From CAVSIP01 sp963728075 (GTDB lineage: Bacteria; Actinomycetota; Actinomycetes; JAFAQI01; DASSKL01), in assembly GCA_963728075.1 (NCBI GenBank), contig CAVSIP010000003.1:558001-622000 (forward strand): DNA of 64,000 nucleotides. Reading direction: 5' to 3'. The translations under genes were made by a program, and so were the position numbers. Below are positions 25,384 to 36,498 of this stretch, piece by piece. How positions within the stretch are numbered: position 1 is the first letter of the stretch; the number at the start of each line of letters is the position of its first letter. The notes below the pieces were generated by a model. It ran no database searches, had not been told where the DNA came from, and saw nothing but the letters and a program-made list of their open reading frames with translations.

Positions 25384-27127
25384 CGGGCGGACCCTGGCCG
25401 GTCGCCTGCTGGCAGGTGCGGCCGCTGTCGTGGCGCTCGCCGGGTGCGCGACCGTGCCGAGCTCCGGGCCGGTCCACATCGCCAAGGCGCTCCCGCAGGC
25501 GCGTGGGATCGAGGCGCAGGACGTCCACTTCCTGCCGCCGAAGCCGGTCCCGGCGGAGCAGCCGGAGGACATCGTCCGCGGGTTCCTCGACGCCTCGACG
25601 AGCGCCGAGGACGACTTCGCGATCGCACGCGAGTACCTCGTCCCCGACGCGGCGAAGAGCTGGCGGCCGCAGCAGGGTGGGGTCACCGTGTACTCGGGGC
25701 GGGCGGACGTGAAGGCCAGCCGCCAGGGAAACCAGGTGACGGTGACGGTGGCCCGGCGCGGCGTGATCGCCGCGGACGGCGGCTACACGCCGCGCCCGGG
25801 GACCCTGCGCATCACCGTGCCGCTGCAGCGGGTGGACAAGGAGTGGCGGGTCGCCCAGCCGCCGCCGACCCTGCTGCTGTCCACCGCCGACGTCGCCCGT
25901 GGCTTCCGCGCCGTGGACGTGTTCTTCCTGGCGCCGAGCGGCAAGACGCTGGTGCCCGACCGGGTGTTCATGCAGTTCTCCCGCAGCGGCGTCGCCACCG
26001 AGCTCGTCCATCGCGTCCTGGCCGGCCCGAGTGCCTGGCTCGCCCCGGCGGTGACCTCGGCGTTCCCCCAGGGCACCCACCTCGTCGGTGACGTACCGGT
26101 GGACAACGGTGTCGCCGAGGTGCGCCTGTCCCACGAGGTGCTGCAGGCGGACGGCGACGCGCGTCGGGCGCTGTCCGCGCAGCTCGTCTGGACCCTGCGC
26201 CAGCTCTCCAGCGTCGCCGCGGTGCGGATCGTCGTCGACGGGGAGCCGCTGGACGTGCCGGGGGCGAGCGACCGGCAGAGCCGGGAGGACTGGAAGAGCT
26301 TCGACCCGGACGTCGTCGGCACGCACGCCGACCTCTACTACGAGGCGGACGGCCGGCTGCGCACCCGCCAGGCGCCGCTGGAGAACACGCCGTTCGGGAC
26401 GGGGGAGTTCCCGGTGGCCGAGCCGGCGGTCTCCCCCACGCTGGACATCGCCGCGGGGCTGCGCCAGCGCGCCGACGGCAGCGTCGGCCTGTACGCGGGG
26501 CCCCTGAACCGGGGCGCGCCGAAGCTGCTCGTGTCAGCGGCCGCGTTCACCCCGCCCTCGATCGACGTCAGCTCGCGGATCTGGACCGTGGCGACCGACG
26601 CGAACGGCGTCCAGCGGGTGGTCGTCGCGGACGCCCAGGGTGGCGTGCAGACGGTCCCGGCCGACGAGCTGTTCGCGTACGGCCGGGTGTCCGCGCTGCG
26701 CGTGTCGCGGGACGGCGCACGGGTCGCCGCCGTGGTCGGCCGCGACACGGCGACGCTCGTCGTCGCCCGCGTCGACGTGCGGGCCGGCGGGATGCACCTC
26801 GACGGCACCCGGCAGGTGCTCGGGGACGGCTACACCGACGTGGCCAGCGTCACCTGGCGGGACGCGGACCACATCGTGGTCCTGGCGCGCAGCGCCGGGG
26901 CGGGCTCGGCGACCACCGGTCGTTTCCCGGTGACCGCAACGCCGGACGGGTGGGAGGCCGTACCGGGATCCGCCGCGGGCCTGCCGGACGACGTCACGCC
27001 GCTGCACCACATCACCGGGGCGCCGGGCGACCGGCCGCTCGTGGTCGCCGCCGGGGACGGGATCTGGGAGTTCGGCGGTATCTGGCGCCGCGTGGGCGAC
27101 GGGACGTACCCGGTCTACCCCGGGTAG
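25376..27127 (+). CDS. lpqB: Lipoprotein LpqB, MtrB-associated
   Basis: LpqB is a membrane-anchored lipoprotein that interacts with MtrB's sensor domain. The 583-residue protein has the lipobox VALAGC (Cys about residue 22), a GerMN-type region around residues 190-310, and a beta-propeller-like C-terminal half. GTG 25376 is chosen for the GGGAGG eight bases upstream; it overlaps the mtrB stop by eight bases. The operon order mtrA-mtrB-lpqB is complete. Confidence 0.94.
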   Translation: MTSGRTLAGRLLAGAAAVVALAGCATVPSSGPVHIAKALPQARGIEAQDVHFLPPKPVPAEQPEDIVRGFLDASTSAEDDFAIAREYLVPDAAKSWRPQQGGVTVYSGRADVKASRQGNQVTVTVARRGVIAADGGYTPRPGTLRITVPLQRVDKEWRVAQPPPTLLLSTADVARGFRAVDVFFLAPSGKTLVPDRVFMQFSRSGVATELVHRVLAGPSAWLAPAVTSAFPQGTHLVGDVPVDNGVAEVRLSHEVLQADGDARRALSAQLVWTLRQLSSVAAVRIVVDGEPLDVPGASDRQSREDWKSFDPDVVGTHADLYYEADGRLRTRQAPLENTPFGTGEFPVAEPAVSPTLDIAAGLRQRADGSVGLYAGPLNRGAPKLLVSAAAFTPPSIDVSSRIWTVATDANGVQRVVVADAQGGVQTVPADELFAYGRVSALRVSRDGARVAAVVGRDTATLVVARVDVRAGGMHLDGTRQVLGDGYTDVASVTWRDADHIVVLARSAGAGSATTGRFPVTATPDGWEAVPGSAAGLPDDVTPLHHITGAPGDRPLVVAAGDGIWEFGGIWRRVGDGTYPVYPG

Positions 27128-27185
27128 TCCACAGCCTGCGCGGCCGGCCTGGACGCCCGCACCGCCCCCCGGCCACCGTGGCGAC

Positions 27186-27890
27186 GTGCTGGTGCGCGCG
27201 CTGCTCGACCTCGTGGTGCCCGCGCGGTGTGCCGGCTGCGCGGTCGAGGGCGCCGACCTGTGCCCAGCATGCGCGCGTGCCCTCGCCGGCCCGGCGCGAC
27301 GGGCCGACCCCTCGCCCGCCCCGGCCGGCCTGCCGCCGGTGTACGCGGTCGCGGGCTACGACGGGGCGGCGCGTCGGGCCCTGCTCGCGCACAAGGAGCG
27401 GGGCGCCCGCTCGCTCGCCGGGCCGCTCGGCGTCGCTCTGGCCCGCTCGGTGGTGGCGGCGCTGCCGCCGCCCGGCCCTCCTGTAGCACTGGTGCCGGTC
27501 CCGTCCACCCGGGTGGCGCGCCGGGAGCGCGGGGACGACCCGCTGCTGCGGCTGGCCCGCCGTGCTGCCCGCGTGCTGCAGGCCGCGGGGTGGTCGGCGA
27601 CGCTCGCCAGGCCGCTCCGGCACGCGCGCGCCGTGGTGGACTCCGCCGGGCTCACCGCACCCCAGCGGGCGGCGAACCTCGCGGGCGCGCTGGTGGCCGA
27701 TCCCGCAGCGGCGCAGCGGGTCGCCGGCTGCCGGGTCGTGCTCCTCGACGACCTGGTGACCACGGGCGCCACGCTGGCCGAGGCGGCACGCGCGCTGCGC
27801 GCCGCCGGGGTCGCCCCGGCTGCCGCGGCGGTGGTGGCCGCCGTGACCCGGCGTCGCGCTGGAGGCGGAACGGGACAGGGGTTAGCGTGA
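27186..27890 (+). CDS. ComF-family phosphoribosyltransferase-like protein
   Basis: The 234-residue protein begins with the ComF zinc-ribbon (VVPARCAGCAVEG, LCPACARAL), then AVAGYDGAARRALLAHKERG, and the PRPP-binding loop VVLLDDLVTTGATLAEA near the end. ComF relatives are tied to DNA uptake in naturally competent bacteria, but in actinobacteria the role is unproven. It occupies the conserved slot between lpqB and hpf. Start GTG 27186. Confidence 0.9.
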   Translation: MLVRALLDLVVPARCAGCAVEGADLCPACARALAGPARRADPSPAPAGLPPVYAVAGYDGAARRALLAHKERGARSLAGPLGVALARSVVAALPPPGPPVALVPVPSTRVARRERGDDPLLRLARRAARVLQAAGWSATLARPLRHARAVVDSAGLTAPQRAANLAGALVADPAAAQRVAGCRVVLLDDLVTTGATLAEAARALRAAGVAPAAAAVVAAVTRRRAGGGTGQGLA

Positions 27891-27932
27891 GACCCCACCA
27901 CGGGCAGTCCCCGTCGACGAGAAGGAGCGTTC

Positions 27933-28568
27933 GTGGACGTCGTCGTCAAGGGCCGGCACTGCGAGATCCCGGAGCGGTTTCGCCAGCACGCCGTCGAGAA
28001 GCTCGCCAAGCTCGAGAAGCTCGACGGCAAGGCGGTGCGGGTCGACGTGGAGGTCTCCCACGAGCCCAACCCCCGCCTCGCCGACGTCGCGGAACGGGTG
28101 GAGCTGACCTGCCGGTCCCGCGGGCCCGTGGTGCGCGCGGAAGCCGCAGCCCAGGATCCGTACGCCGCGCTCGACCTGGCGTACGCCAAGCTCGAGACCC
28201 GGCTGCGCCGGGCGGCCGACCGCCGCCGGGTGCACCACGGGCAGCGCACCCCGGTCTCGGTGGCCGCGGCGACGTCGGCCGTCGCCGGGTCGGAGCAGGT
28301 GGCAGAGGCTGCCGCTCCGCAGCCGGCGGACGAGGCGACCCGCCACGACGAGCGGGTGCTCGACGAGGCCGGCCCGTTCGTCGTCCGCGAGAAGGTGCAC
28401 GACGCCGTCCCCATGTCTCTCGACCAGGCCCTGTTCGAGATGGAGCTCGTCGGCCACGACTTCTTCCTGTTCATCGACGAGGACGGTGGCGACCCGTGCG
28501 TGGTGTACCGGCGCCGCGGCTACGACTACGGCGTGATCCGGCTCCGCGACCGCCCCGGCACGACATGA
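27933..28568 (+). CDS. hpf: Long-form ribosome hibernation promoting factor
   Basis: HPF binds the 30S decoding region and, in the long form, brings two ribosomes together as inactive 100S dimers. The 211-residue protein has the N-terminal RaiA/S30AE domain (VVVKGRHCEIPERFRQHAVEKL). A variable Ala/Pro linker of about 45 residues and the C-terminal dimerisation domain (PFVVREKVHDAVPMSLDQAL, MELVGHDFFLFID) follow. GTG 27933 follows GAAGGAG. It is placed upstream of secA as in related genomes. Confidence 0.95.
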   Translation: MDVVVKGRHCEIPERFRQHAVEKLAKLEKLDGKAVRVDVEVSHEPNPRLADVAERVELTCRSRGPVVRAEAAAQDPYAALDLAYAKLETRLRRAADRRRVHHGQRTPVSVAAATSAVAGSEQVAEAAAPQPADEATRHDERVLDEAGPFVVREKVHDAVPMSLDQALFEMELVGHDFFLFIDEDGGDPCVVYRRRGYDYGVIRLRDRPGTT

Positions 28569-28652
28569 CCAGCGGCCAAGGTCTCCGATAACCCTTTCGA
28601 ATGGCCCATCCCGTGCGATGATGGCGCGGTCGTAGCCCGGGAGGACCATCCT

Positions 28653-29354
28653 GTGACTGAGAGTGGGAACGGCGCGGTGACCATGCCCGGCGCCGACGCG
28701 ATCCGTGTGCTCGTCGTCGACGACCATGCGCTGTTCCGGCGTGGTCTGGAGATGGTCCTCGAGCAGGAGCCGGACATCGAGGTCGTGGGCGAGGCGAGCG
28801 ACGGGGCCGAGGCCCTGTCGAAGGCCATGGACACCACGCCGGACATCGTGCTGATGGACGTCCGCATGCCGCGTCGCGGCGGGATCGACGCGTGCACGGC
28901 GATCAAGGACGCGGTCCCCAGCACCAAGATCATCATGCTGACGATCAGTGACGAGGAAGCCGACCTCTACGAGGCGATCAAGGCCGGCGCCATGGGCTAC
29001 CTGCTCAAGGAGATCTCCATCGAGGAGGTCGCCTCGGCGATCCGCGCCGTCCACGGCGGGCAGAGCCTGATCTCCCCGTCGATGGCGTCGAAGCTGCTCA
29101 ACGAGTTCGCGTCGATGATCAAGCGGACGGACGACCGTCAGCAGGTGCCGGCACCTCGGCTGACGGACCGCGAGATGGAGGTCCTGCGTCTCGTCGCGAA
29201 GGGCCTGAACAACCGCGACATCGCCAAGCAGCTGTTCATCAGCGAGAACACGGTCAAGAACCACATCCGCAACATCCTGGAGAAGCTCCAGCTGCACTCG
29301 CGCATGGAGGCGGTCGTCTACGCCGTTCGCGAGAAGCTGCTCGAGATCACCTGA
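28653..29354 (+). CDS. NarL/LuxR-type response regulator (orphan)
   Basis: This 233-residue protein has a receiver domain (VLVVDDHALFRRGLEMVLE; phospho-Asp in IVLMDVRMPR near residue 69; conserved Lys in GYLLKEIS). The C-terminal GerE/LuxR helix-turn-helix reads LTDREMEVLRLVAKGLNNRDIA with SENTVKNHIRNILEKL. No histidine kinase gene is adjacent, so it is an orphan here. GTG 28653 follows GGGAGGACC. It sits between hpf and secA, a conserved location in Streptomyces-like genomes. Target genes unknown. Confidence 0.92.
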   Translation: MTESGNGAVTMPGADAIRVLVVDDHALFRRGLEMVLEQEPDIEVVGEASDGAEALSKAMDTTPDIVLMDVRMPRRGGIDACTAIKDAVPSTKIIMLTISDEEADLYEAIKAGAMGYLLKEISIEEVASAIRAVHGGQSLISPSMASKLLNEFASMIKRTDDRQQVPAPRLTDREMEVLRLVAKGLNNRDIAKQLFISENTVKNHIRNILEKLQLHSRMEAVVYAVREKLLEIT

Positions 29355-29455
29355 GCGGGCGTCCCGGGACGGGGCACATCCGCTGCGCTCCGGGCGTTGA
29401 ACCCGAGTCGGCCTACGATGGCCGCGTAGGTGTCTGAACGGTTGGAGCCGTACGA

Positions 29456-32308
<2,853 letters not shown>

Positions 32309-32321
32309 AGGACCCGCGCCG

Positions 32322-32783
32322 TCATCCGGTGCGCAGGGCGGTGCAGCACCACCGCCCGTCGACCCCCTCCAGCCGGAAGGCGAGCGCGCGGACCCGCCGG
32401 CCGTGCCGGACCGTGGCGCACACCTCGGCGACGCCGTCGGCCGGCTCGCTCACGTGCACGCTGCGGACCTGCGGCCGGCCCGCCCGTCCCGTACCGGGGC
32501 GGCGCAGCCCCGGCGCACCGGTGACCTCCACCAGGCCGTCGACCGCCGCCTCCACCGCGCGCTGGACGGTGACCGAGACCCAGCGGGACAGCTGGGCGTG
32601 CGGTCGATCGCCGCTGAGCACCTCGACGACCGCCTGGGCGAACCGGTGCGCCCAGGGGCGGGGGTCGGGCAGGTCGAGGCGGCCCGTGTGCCGGGGGACG
32701 AACAGCTCGTCGTCCGGTTCGTAGGGGAGCAGATGCAGGGCGGGGACGACGTCCTCGACGCAGACGGCCGGCGCCACGCTCAC
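32322..32783 (-). CDS. Rv3235-family protein
   Basis: The 153-residue protein has the family core DPRPWAHRFAQAVVEVLSGDRPHAQLSRW, an NTF2-like middle, and the ending ALAFRLEGVDGRWCCTALRTG. The function is unknown; the family is found downstream of secA in actinobacteria. Its GTG overlaps the stop of the LysM gene upstream on the same strand (GTGA), so the two are coupled. It converges on secA with a gap of 13 bases. Confidence 0.85.
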   Translation of the reverse strand: MSVAPAVCVEDVVPALHLLPYEPDDELFVPRHTGRLDLPDPRPWAHRFAQAVVEVLSGDRPHAQLSRWVSVTVQRAVEAAVDGLVEVTGAPGLRRPGTGRAGRPQVRSVHVSEPADGVAEVCATVRHGRRVRALAFRLEGVDGRWCCTALRTG

Positions 32784-33403
32784 GACGTCACCGCCTCGGG
32801 CTGCGCACCCGCTGCGCCTGCAGGGGCGCGGAGCACCTGACCGGGGTGGATGAGCCCGGGGTCGGGGCCGATCACGTCACGGTTGGTGGCGTACCACCGC
32901 TGCCACTCCGCGGCGATCTCCAGTGCGGCGGCGTCGGCGGGCAGCCGTGCCGCGGCGATGGCCCACAGCGACTCGCCGGCGGTGACGACGTGGTCGGTGT
33001 CCGCCGCGCTCGGGGGAGGATCGGACGCGGGCGTGACAGCGACGGGTGCCGCCGCCCAGTCCAGGCTGGGTGGCGGGGCGTCGGCGGCGGCTGAGGACAC
33101 CAGCCCGCTGGTCGCCAGCGCGCCACCGGCGGCGAGAGTCGCGACCCGCGGCGCGATCGCCCCTAGCGCCCGTCGCGCCCGCCGGCCGGCCGTGCCGGGC
33201 AGCTGGGCGGCCGCGAGCAGCGCGGTCACGGGGATCAGCCAGCCGAGGACGGCCCACCCGGCCGCGGTGGCGAGGGTGACGAGCAGCTCCCGCGGCGTGG
33301 TCGCCGTCCGCACTGCCGCGAGGAGCCGATCGGGGTGTGGAGCGGCCAGTGTCAGCGCGAGGGCGGCCGCGGCCACGGCCACGAGGCGGCGTAGTAGGGC
33401 CAT
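32780..33403 (-). CDS. LysM-domain membrane protein
   Basis: The 207-residue protein has an N-terminal hydrophobic segment (LVAVAAAALALTLAA), a second one (LATAAGWAVLGWLIPVTALLAAA), and a low-complexity Ala/Pro region. It ends in a C-terminal LysM module: HVVTAGESLWAIAAARL, then WYATNRDVIGPDPGLIHPGQVL. LysM binds peptidoglycan, so the protein probably sits in the membrane with its end in the wall. ATG 33403 has GGGAG upstream and excludes the upstream region containing phased repeats. Its neighbour is the Rv3235-type gene. Confidence 0.85.
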   Translation of the reverse strand: MALLRRLVAVAAAALALTLAAPHPDRLLAAVRTATTPRELLVTLATAAGWAVLGWLIPVTALLAAAQLPGTAGRRARRALGAIAPRVATLAAGGALATSGLVSSAAADAPPPSLDWAAAPVAVTPASDPPPSAADTDHVVTAGESLWAIAAARLPADAAALEIAAEWQRWYATNRDVIGPDPGLIHPGQVLRAPAGAAGAQPEAVTS

Positions 33404-33424
33404 GGAGAACTCCCGGTTGATGCA

Positions 33425-33452
33425 GTTTGCTTGTGTTTGCTTCCTATTGCTC
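33425..33452. repeat. Three TTGCT repeats in exact 10-bp phase upstream of the LysM gene
   Basis: GTTTGCTT occurs at 33425-33432 and 33435-33442, and a third, ATTGCTC, at 33446-33452, so TTGCT starts at 33427, 33437 and 33447. The spacing is one helical turn. The stretch is AT-rich for this genome and lies in the divergent promoter region between the LysM gene and the gene at 33536. Confidence 0.6.
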
Positions 33453-33535
33453 CCGGCAGTGCTGGTCAACGGCAGTGGTGCAGTTGTGGACGGACCTCCC
33501 GCGCGCGGGGCCGCAACGCGGCGGAGGATGCGCCG

Positions 33536-34090
33536 ATGCGCTGGGAATCGCTGTTCGCCGACCTCGGGGGGCAGCTCGACGCCGCCGAGCGCCTCGAGCT
33601 CGACGACGAGGTCGCTGAACGCGTGCGGGGTGAGACCGGCACGCTGCGCCTGGTCGACCGGCTGCGGGCAGCCGTCGGCAGAACCGTGGCGGTGCGGCTG
33701 CGCGGAGAGGCTCGCCTGGAGGGCGCGGTCACGACGGTCGGCGCCGAGTGGTTCACCCTCCGGGAGACCGGTGGTCGCGAGGTGCTGGTGGCTCTGGGGG
33801 CGGTGCTGGCGGTGTCCGGTGTCGGTTCGGCGGCCGCGGTGCCAGGTTCGGAGGGTCCGGTGACCGCCAGGCTGGGGCTGCGCTACGCGCTGCGCCGGCT
33901 CGCGCGGGACCGGGCCGTGGTGGCGGTGCGGCTGGTCGACGGCTCAGCGGTCACCGGGACCCTGGACCGGGTGGGAGCGGACTTCGTCGAGATCGCCGAG
34001 CACGCCCTCGACGTGCCACGCCGGGAGGGCGCCGTGGTGCGCAGGACGCTCGTGCACCCCGATGCGGTCGCGACGGTGCGCGAGGCGTAG
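33536..34090 (+). CDS. Hypothetical protein with two Sm-like beta modules
   Basis: I cannot assign a named family. The 184-residue protein contains two similar segments: VGRTVAVRLRGEARLEGAV..VGAEWFTL and RAVVAVRLVDGSAVTGTL..VGADFVEI. Their strand pattern (charged strand, D/E-G turn, VG-x-D/E-F) recalls Sm/LSm folds, which bind RNA or assemble rings. It has no membrane helix or signal. ATG 33536 follows GCGGAGG. It is divergent from the LysM gene. RNA binding is only an inference from pattern. Confidence 0.6.
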   Translation: MRWESLFADLGGQLDAAERLELDDEVAERVRGETGTLRLVDRLRAAVGRTVAVRLRGEARLEGAVTTVGAEWFTLRETGGREVLVALGAVLAVSGVGSAAAVPGSEGPVTARLGLRYALRRLARDRAVVAVRLVDGSAVTGTLDRVGADFVEIAEHALDVPRREGAVVRRTLVHPDAVATVREA

Positions 34091-34118
34091 CCGGGCCCGC
34101 CCCGGCAGCCCGCCCGGC

Positions 34119-34358
34119 TCAGTCGACCGGCGGTTCGTCCCCCCGCCCGAACGGGTGCGCCTCGACAAAGGCACGGGTCTCCGCGTACGCCCGCTGGATG
34201 TAGGCCTCGAGCTGCTCCCGTTCCACCCGCCACTGACCGCGCCCACCGACCTTGATGGCCGGCAGCTCACCGGAGCGCACGAGCGCGTACGCCTGGGCCG
34301 CCGAGATGTTGAGGATCTCCGCGACGTCGGCGAGCTGCAGGAACCGGGGCGACTCCAC
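34119..34358 (-). CDS. Excisionase/BldC-like helix-turn-helix DNA-binding protein
   Basis: The 79-residue protein is a single MerR-like HTH_17 domain: PRFLQLADVAEILNISAAQA, then VRSGELPAIKVGGRGQWRVEREQLEAYI. It is followed by a short helical tail. Such small proteins bind direct repeats, as BldC and AlpA/Xis do. The start GTG 34358 is chosen because the sequence upstream loses family character. It converges on the gene at 33536 with 28 bases between. Ordinary neighbours argue that it is a chromosomal regulator rather than a phage excisionase. Confidence 0.85.
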   Translation of the reverse strand: MESPRFLQLADVAEILNISAAQAYALVRSGELPAIKVGGRGQWRVEREQLEAYIQRAYAETRAFVEAHPFGRGDEPPVD

Positions 34359-34510
34359 GAGCGCAGTGTGGCATCGCCCGGCGAGCGGCTGCCGGGACCG
34401 TCCACGGTGCGGCGCGCCCCTGTGGACGACCCTTGCGGCGATCCGGGTGTGCTGAGGCAGCATGGCCTCCCTCGCTGTAACCGTCCCGTCACTTACCGGA
34501 AGGGAATGCC

Positions 34511-35200
34511 GTGTCGGACCCCGCGTCCCCCCGTGCGCGGCGGCTGGTGCCGCCCCGCTGGGCCAACGGCCGGGTGCTCACCGGCGTGCTGCTCGTCCTC
34601 GCCTCGACCGTTGTCGGCGCTCGGCTGCTGTCCTCGGCGGACGACTACGAGCCCGTGTGGGCGGCCCGGCACGCGCTGGTCCCCGGCCAGGAGCTCACCG
34701 CCGACGACCTCGTGGTCGCCCGGGCCCGCCTGTTCGAGCGGGGCGAGCGATACGTGCAGGCTGCCGGGGCACTGCCTTCGGGATACCTCGTGACCCGGCC
34801 GATCGGGCGCGGTGAGCTGGTGCCGTACGACGCGCTCGGGACGGCGGCCACCGCCCCGGCCGTACGCCTGGTGTCCGTCCCGGTGGCCGCCGGGCACTTC
34901 CCGGCAGGCCTGGCCGCGGGGGACGTGGTGGACGTCTACGTGACGGTCAAGGACGAGCGCAGCCACACCGCCGAGCCCCGCCTGGTGCTCGCGGCGGCGA
35001 CGGTGGCCGACCGCGACGAGGGCGGGCGGGGGTTCGGGCCCGCGTCGGGTGCGGTGGCCGTGCTCCTCGCCGTGCCGGCCGGCGACGTCCCGGCCGTCGT
35101 GCAGGCCGTGGAGTCGGGCAACGTCGATCTGGTGCGCGTGCCGCGTGGCGCGCCGCCCACCTCCGGTGGCCCCTCGGTCGAGACGGAGGCCGAACGGTGA
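34511..35200 (+). CDS. SAF-domain (CpaB/RcpC-like) membrane protein
   Basis: The 229-residue protein has one N-terminal helix (GRVLTGVLLVLASTVVGARLL) and then a SAF domain: ARHALVPGQELTADDLVVARARL, then GYLVTRPIGRGELVPYDAL. In diderm Tad systems the related CpaB/RcpC helps the secretin. Actinobacteria have no outer-membrane secretin, so here it probably faces the wall. GTG 34511 follows GGAAGGGA. The stop overlaps the TadZ-like GTG, so it belongs with that gene. Confidence 0.82.
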   Translation: MSDPASPRARRLVPPRWANGRVLTGVLLVLASTVVGARLLSSADDYEPVWAARHALVPGQELTADDLVVARARLFERGERYVQAAGALPSGYLVTRPIGRGELVPYDALGTAATAPAVRLVSVPVAAGHFPAGLAAGDVVDVYVTVKDERSHTAEPRLVLAAATVADRDEGGRGFGPASGAVAVLLAVPAGDVPAVVQAVESGNVDLVRVPRGAPPTSGGPSVETEAER

Positions 35201-36495
35201 GTGTCCCGGTCGTGACGGCCGTCACCGACTCCGGCTGGGAGGCTCGGCTCATCGCCGCCCTCGAACGCACCCCGGCCGGGGTACGGGTCGTCCGCCGCTG
35301 CGTGGACGTGGCCGATCTGCTGACGGTGGCGGGGACGGCCACGGCGCGCGTCGCGCTCGTCTCCGCGGACCTGCGACGGCTCGACGCGGACACGGTGGTC
35401 CGGCTGGCGGCGGCGGGCATCTCCACCGTGGGGGTCGCCCCTGCGGGCGACACCGATGCAGAGGCGCGGTTGCGCCGACTCGGTGCGGACGAGGTGGTCA
35501 CGACCGACGCCGACGCCGTTGTGGTGGCAGCCGCTCTGGGCCGCGCGGCGGCCGCCACCCCTCGGCCGCCGGTCGACTACGCCCGGGCGGCTGCAGCGGG
35601 TGCCGCTGCCGAGGCGCCCCCGGCGCCGGCGCCATCGGAGCCGGGGCCGGACGGCCGGCTGATCGCGGTGTGGGGTCCGACCGGCGCGCCGGGGCGGACG
35701 ACCGTGGCCGTCGGGGTGGCGGCCGAGGCGGCCGCGCTGGGTGCGCGCACCCTGCTCGTGGACTGCGACACGTACGGCGGCGTGGTCGCGCAGGTCCTGG
35801 GCCTGCTCGACGAGTCCGCCGGGCTGGCCGCCGCGGCCCGGCTGGCGACGCACGGCAGCCTCGGCGGCTCTGCACTCGCGGGACTGGCCCTCGAGGTGTC
35901 GCCGGGCCTGCGGGTGCTGACCGGCGTCGCGCGCGCCGACCGCTGGCCCGAGCTGCGCGCGTCCGCCGTTCGCGCGGTGCTCGCGCTGGCCCGCAGCCTG
36001 GCCGACGTGGTGGTCGTCGACTGCGGGTTCTGCCTCGAGCAGGACGAGGAGCTGGCCTTCGACACCGCCGCTCCGCGGCGCAACGGGGCCACCCTCGCGG
36101 CGGTGGCGGAGGCCGACGAGGTGCTCGCCGTCGGTGCCGCCGACCCGGTGGGGGTGCACCGGCTGGTCCGCGGTCTCGCCGAGCTGCGTGGCGCGGCGGG
36201 TGACGTCGCGGTCCGGGTGGTGCTGAACCGGGTCCGGCGCGGCGTCGTCGAGGGGGACCCCGAGCGCGAGCTCGGCGCGGCGCTGCAGCGCTACGCGGGA
36301 GTGGCGGGCACGGCGTTCGTGCCGTACGACCGAGCGGCCTGTGACGCGGCCCTGGCCGCGGGTCGGACGCTGGCCGAGGCCGCGCCGGGCTCCCCTGCCC
36401 GGCGGGCGCTGCGCGCGCTGGCGGCCGAGGTCACCGGACGCGTGGACAGTCCGCCGCGGCGCCGGGTCGCGCTCGCCAGACGCCGCGGCGGGTGA
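35197..36495 (+). CDS. TadZ/CpaE-like ParA-family ATPase
   Basis: The 432-residue protein has an atypical receiver-like N-terminal part (ending about residue 110), an Ala/Pro linker and a MinD/ParA-like ATPase domain. The P-loop reads GPTGAPGRTT near residue 160, with Arg where the signature Lys stands, and LLVDCDTYGGVVAQVLG follows. TadZ places Tad pili at the cell pole. The rest of the Tad cluster lies 8 kb away at 44.5-49 kb. The gene overlaps the SAF gene by four bases. Confidence 0.8.
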   Translation: MSVPVVTAVTDSGWEARLIAALERTPAGVRVVRRCVDVADLLTVAGTATARVALVSADLRRLDADTVVRLAAAGISTVGVAPAGDTDAEARLRRLGADEVVTTDADAVVVAAALGRAAAATPRPPVDYARAAAAGAAAEAPPAPAPSEPGPDGRLIAVWGPTGAPGRTTVAVGVAAEAAALGARTLLVDCDTYGGVVAQVLGLLDESAGLAAAARLATHGSLGGSALAGLALEVSPGLRVLTGVARADRWPELRASAVRAVLALARSLADVVVVDCGFCLEQDEELAFDTAAPRRNGATLAAVAEADEVLAVGAADPVGVHRLVRGLAELRGAAGDVAVRVVLNRVRRGVVEGDPERELGAALQRYAGVAGTAFVPYDRAACDAALAAGRTLAEAAPGSPARRALRALAAEVTGRVDSPPRRRVALARRRGG

Positions 36496-36498
36496 GAC

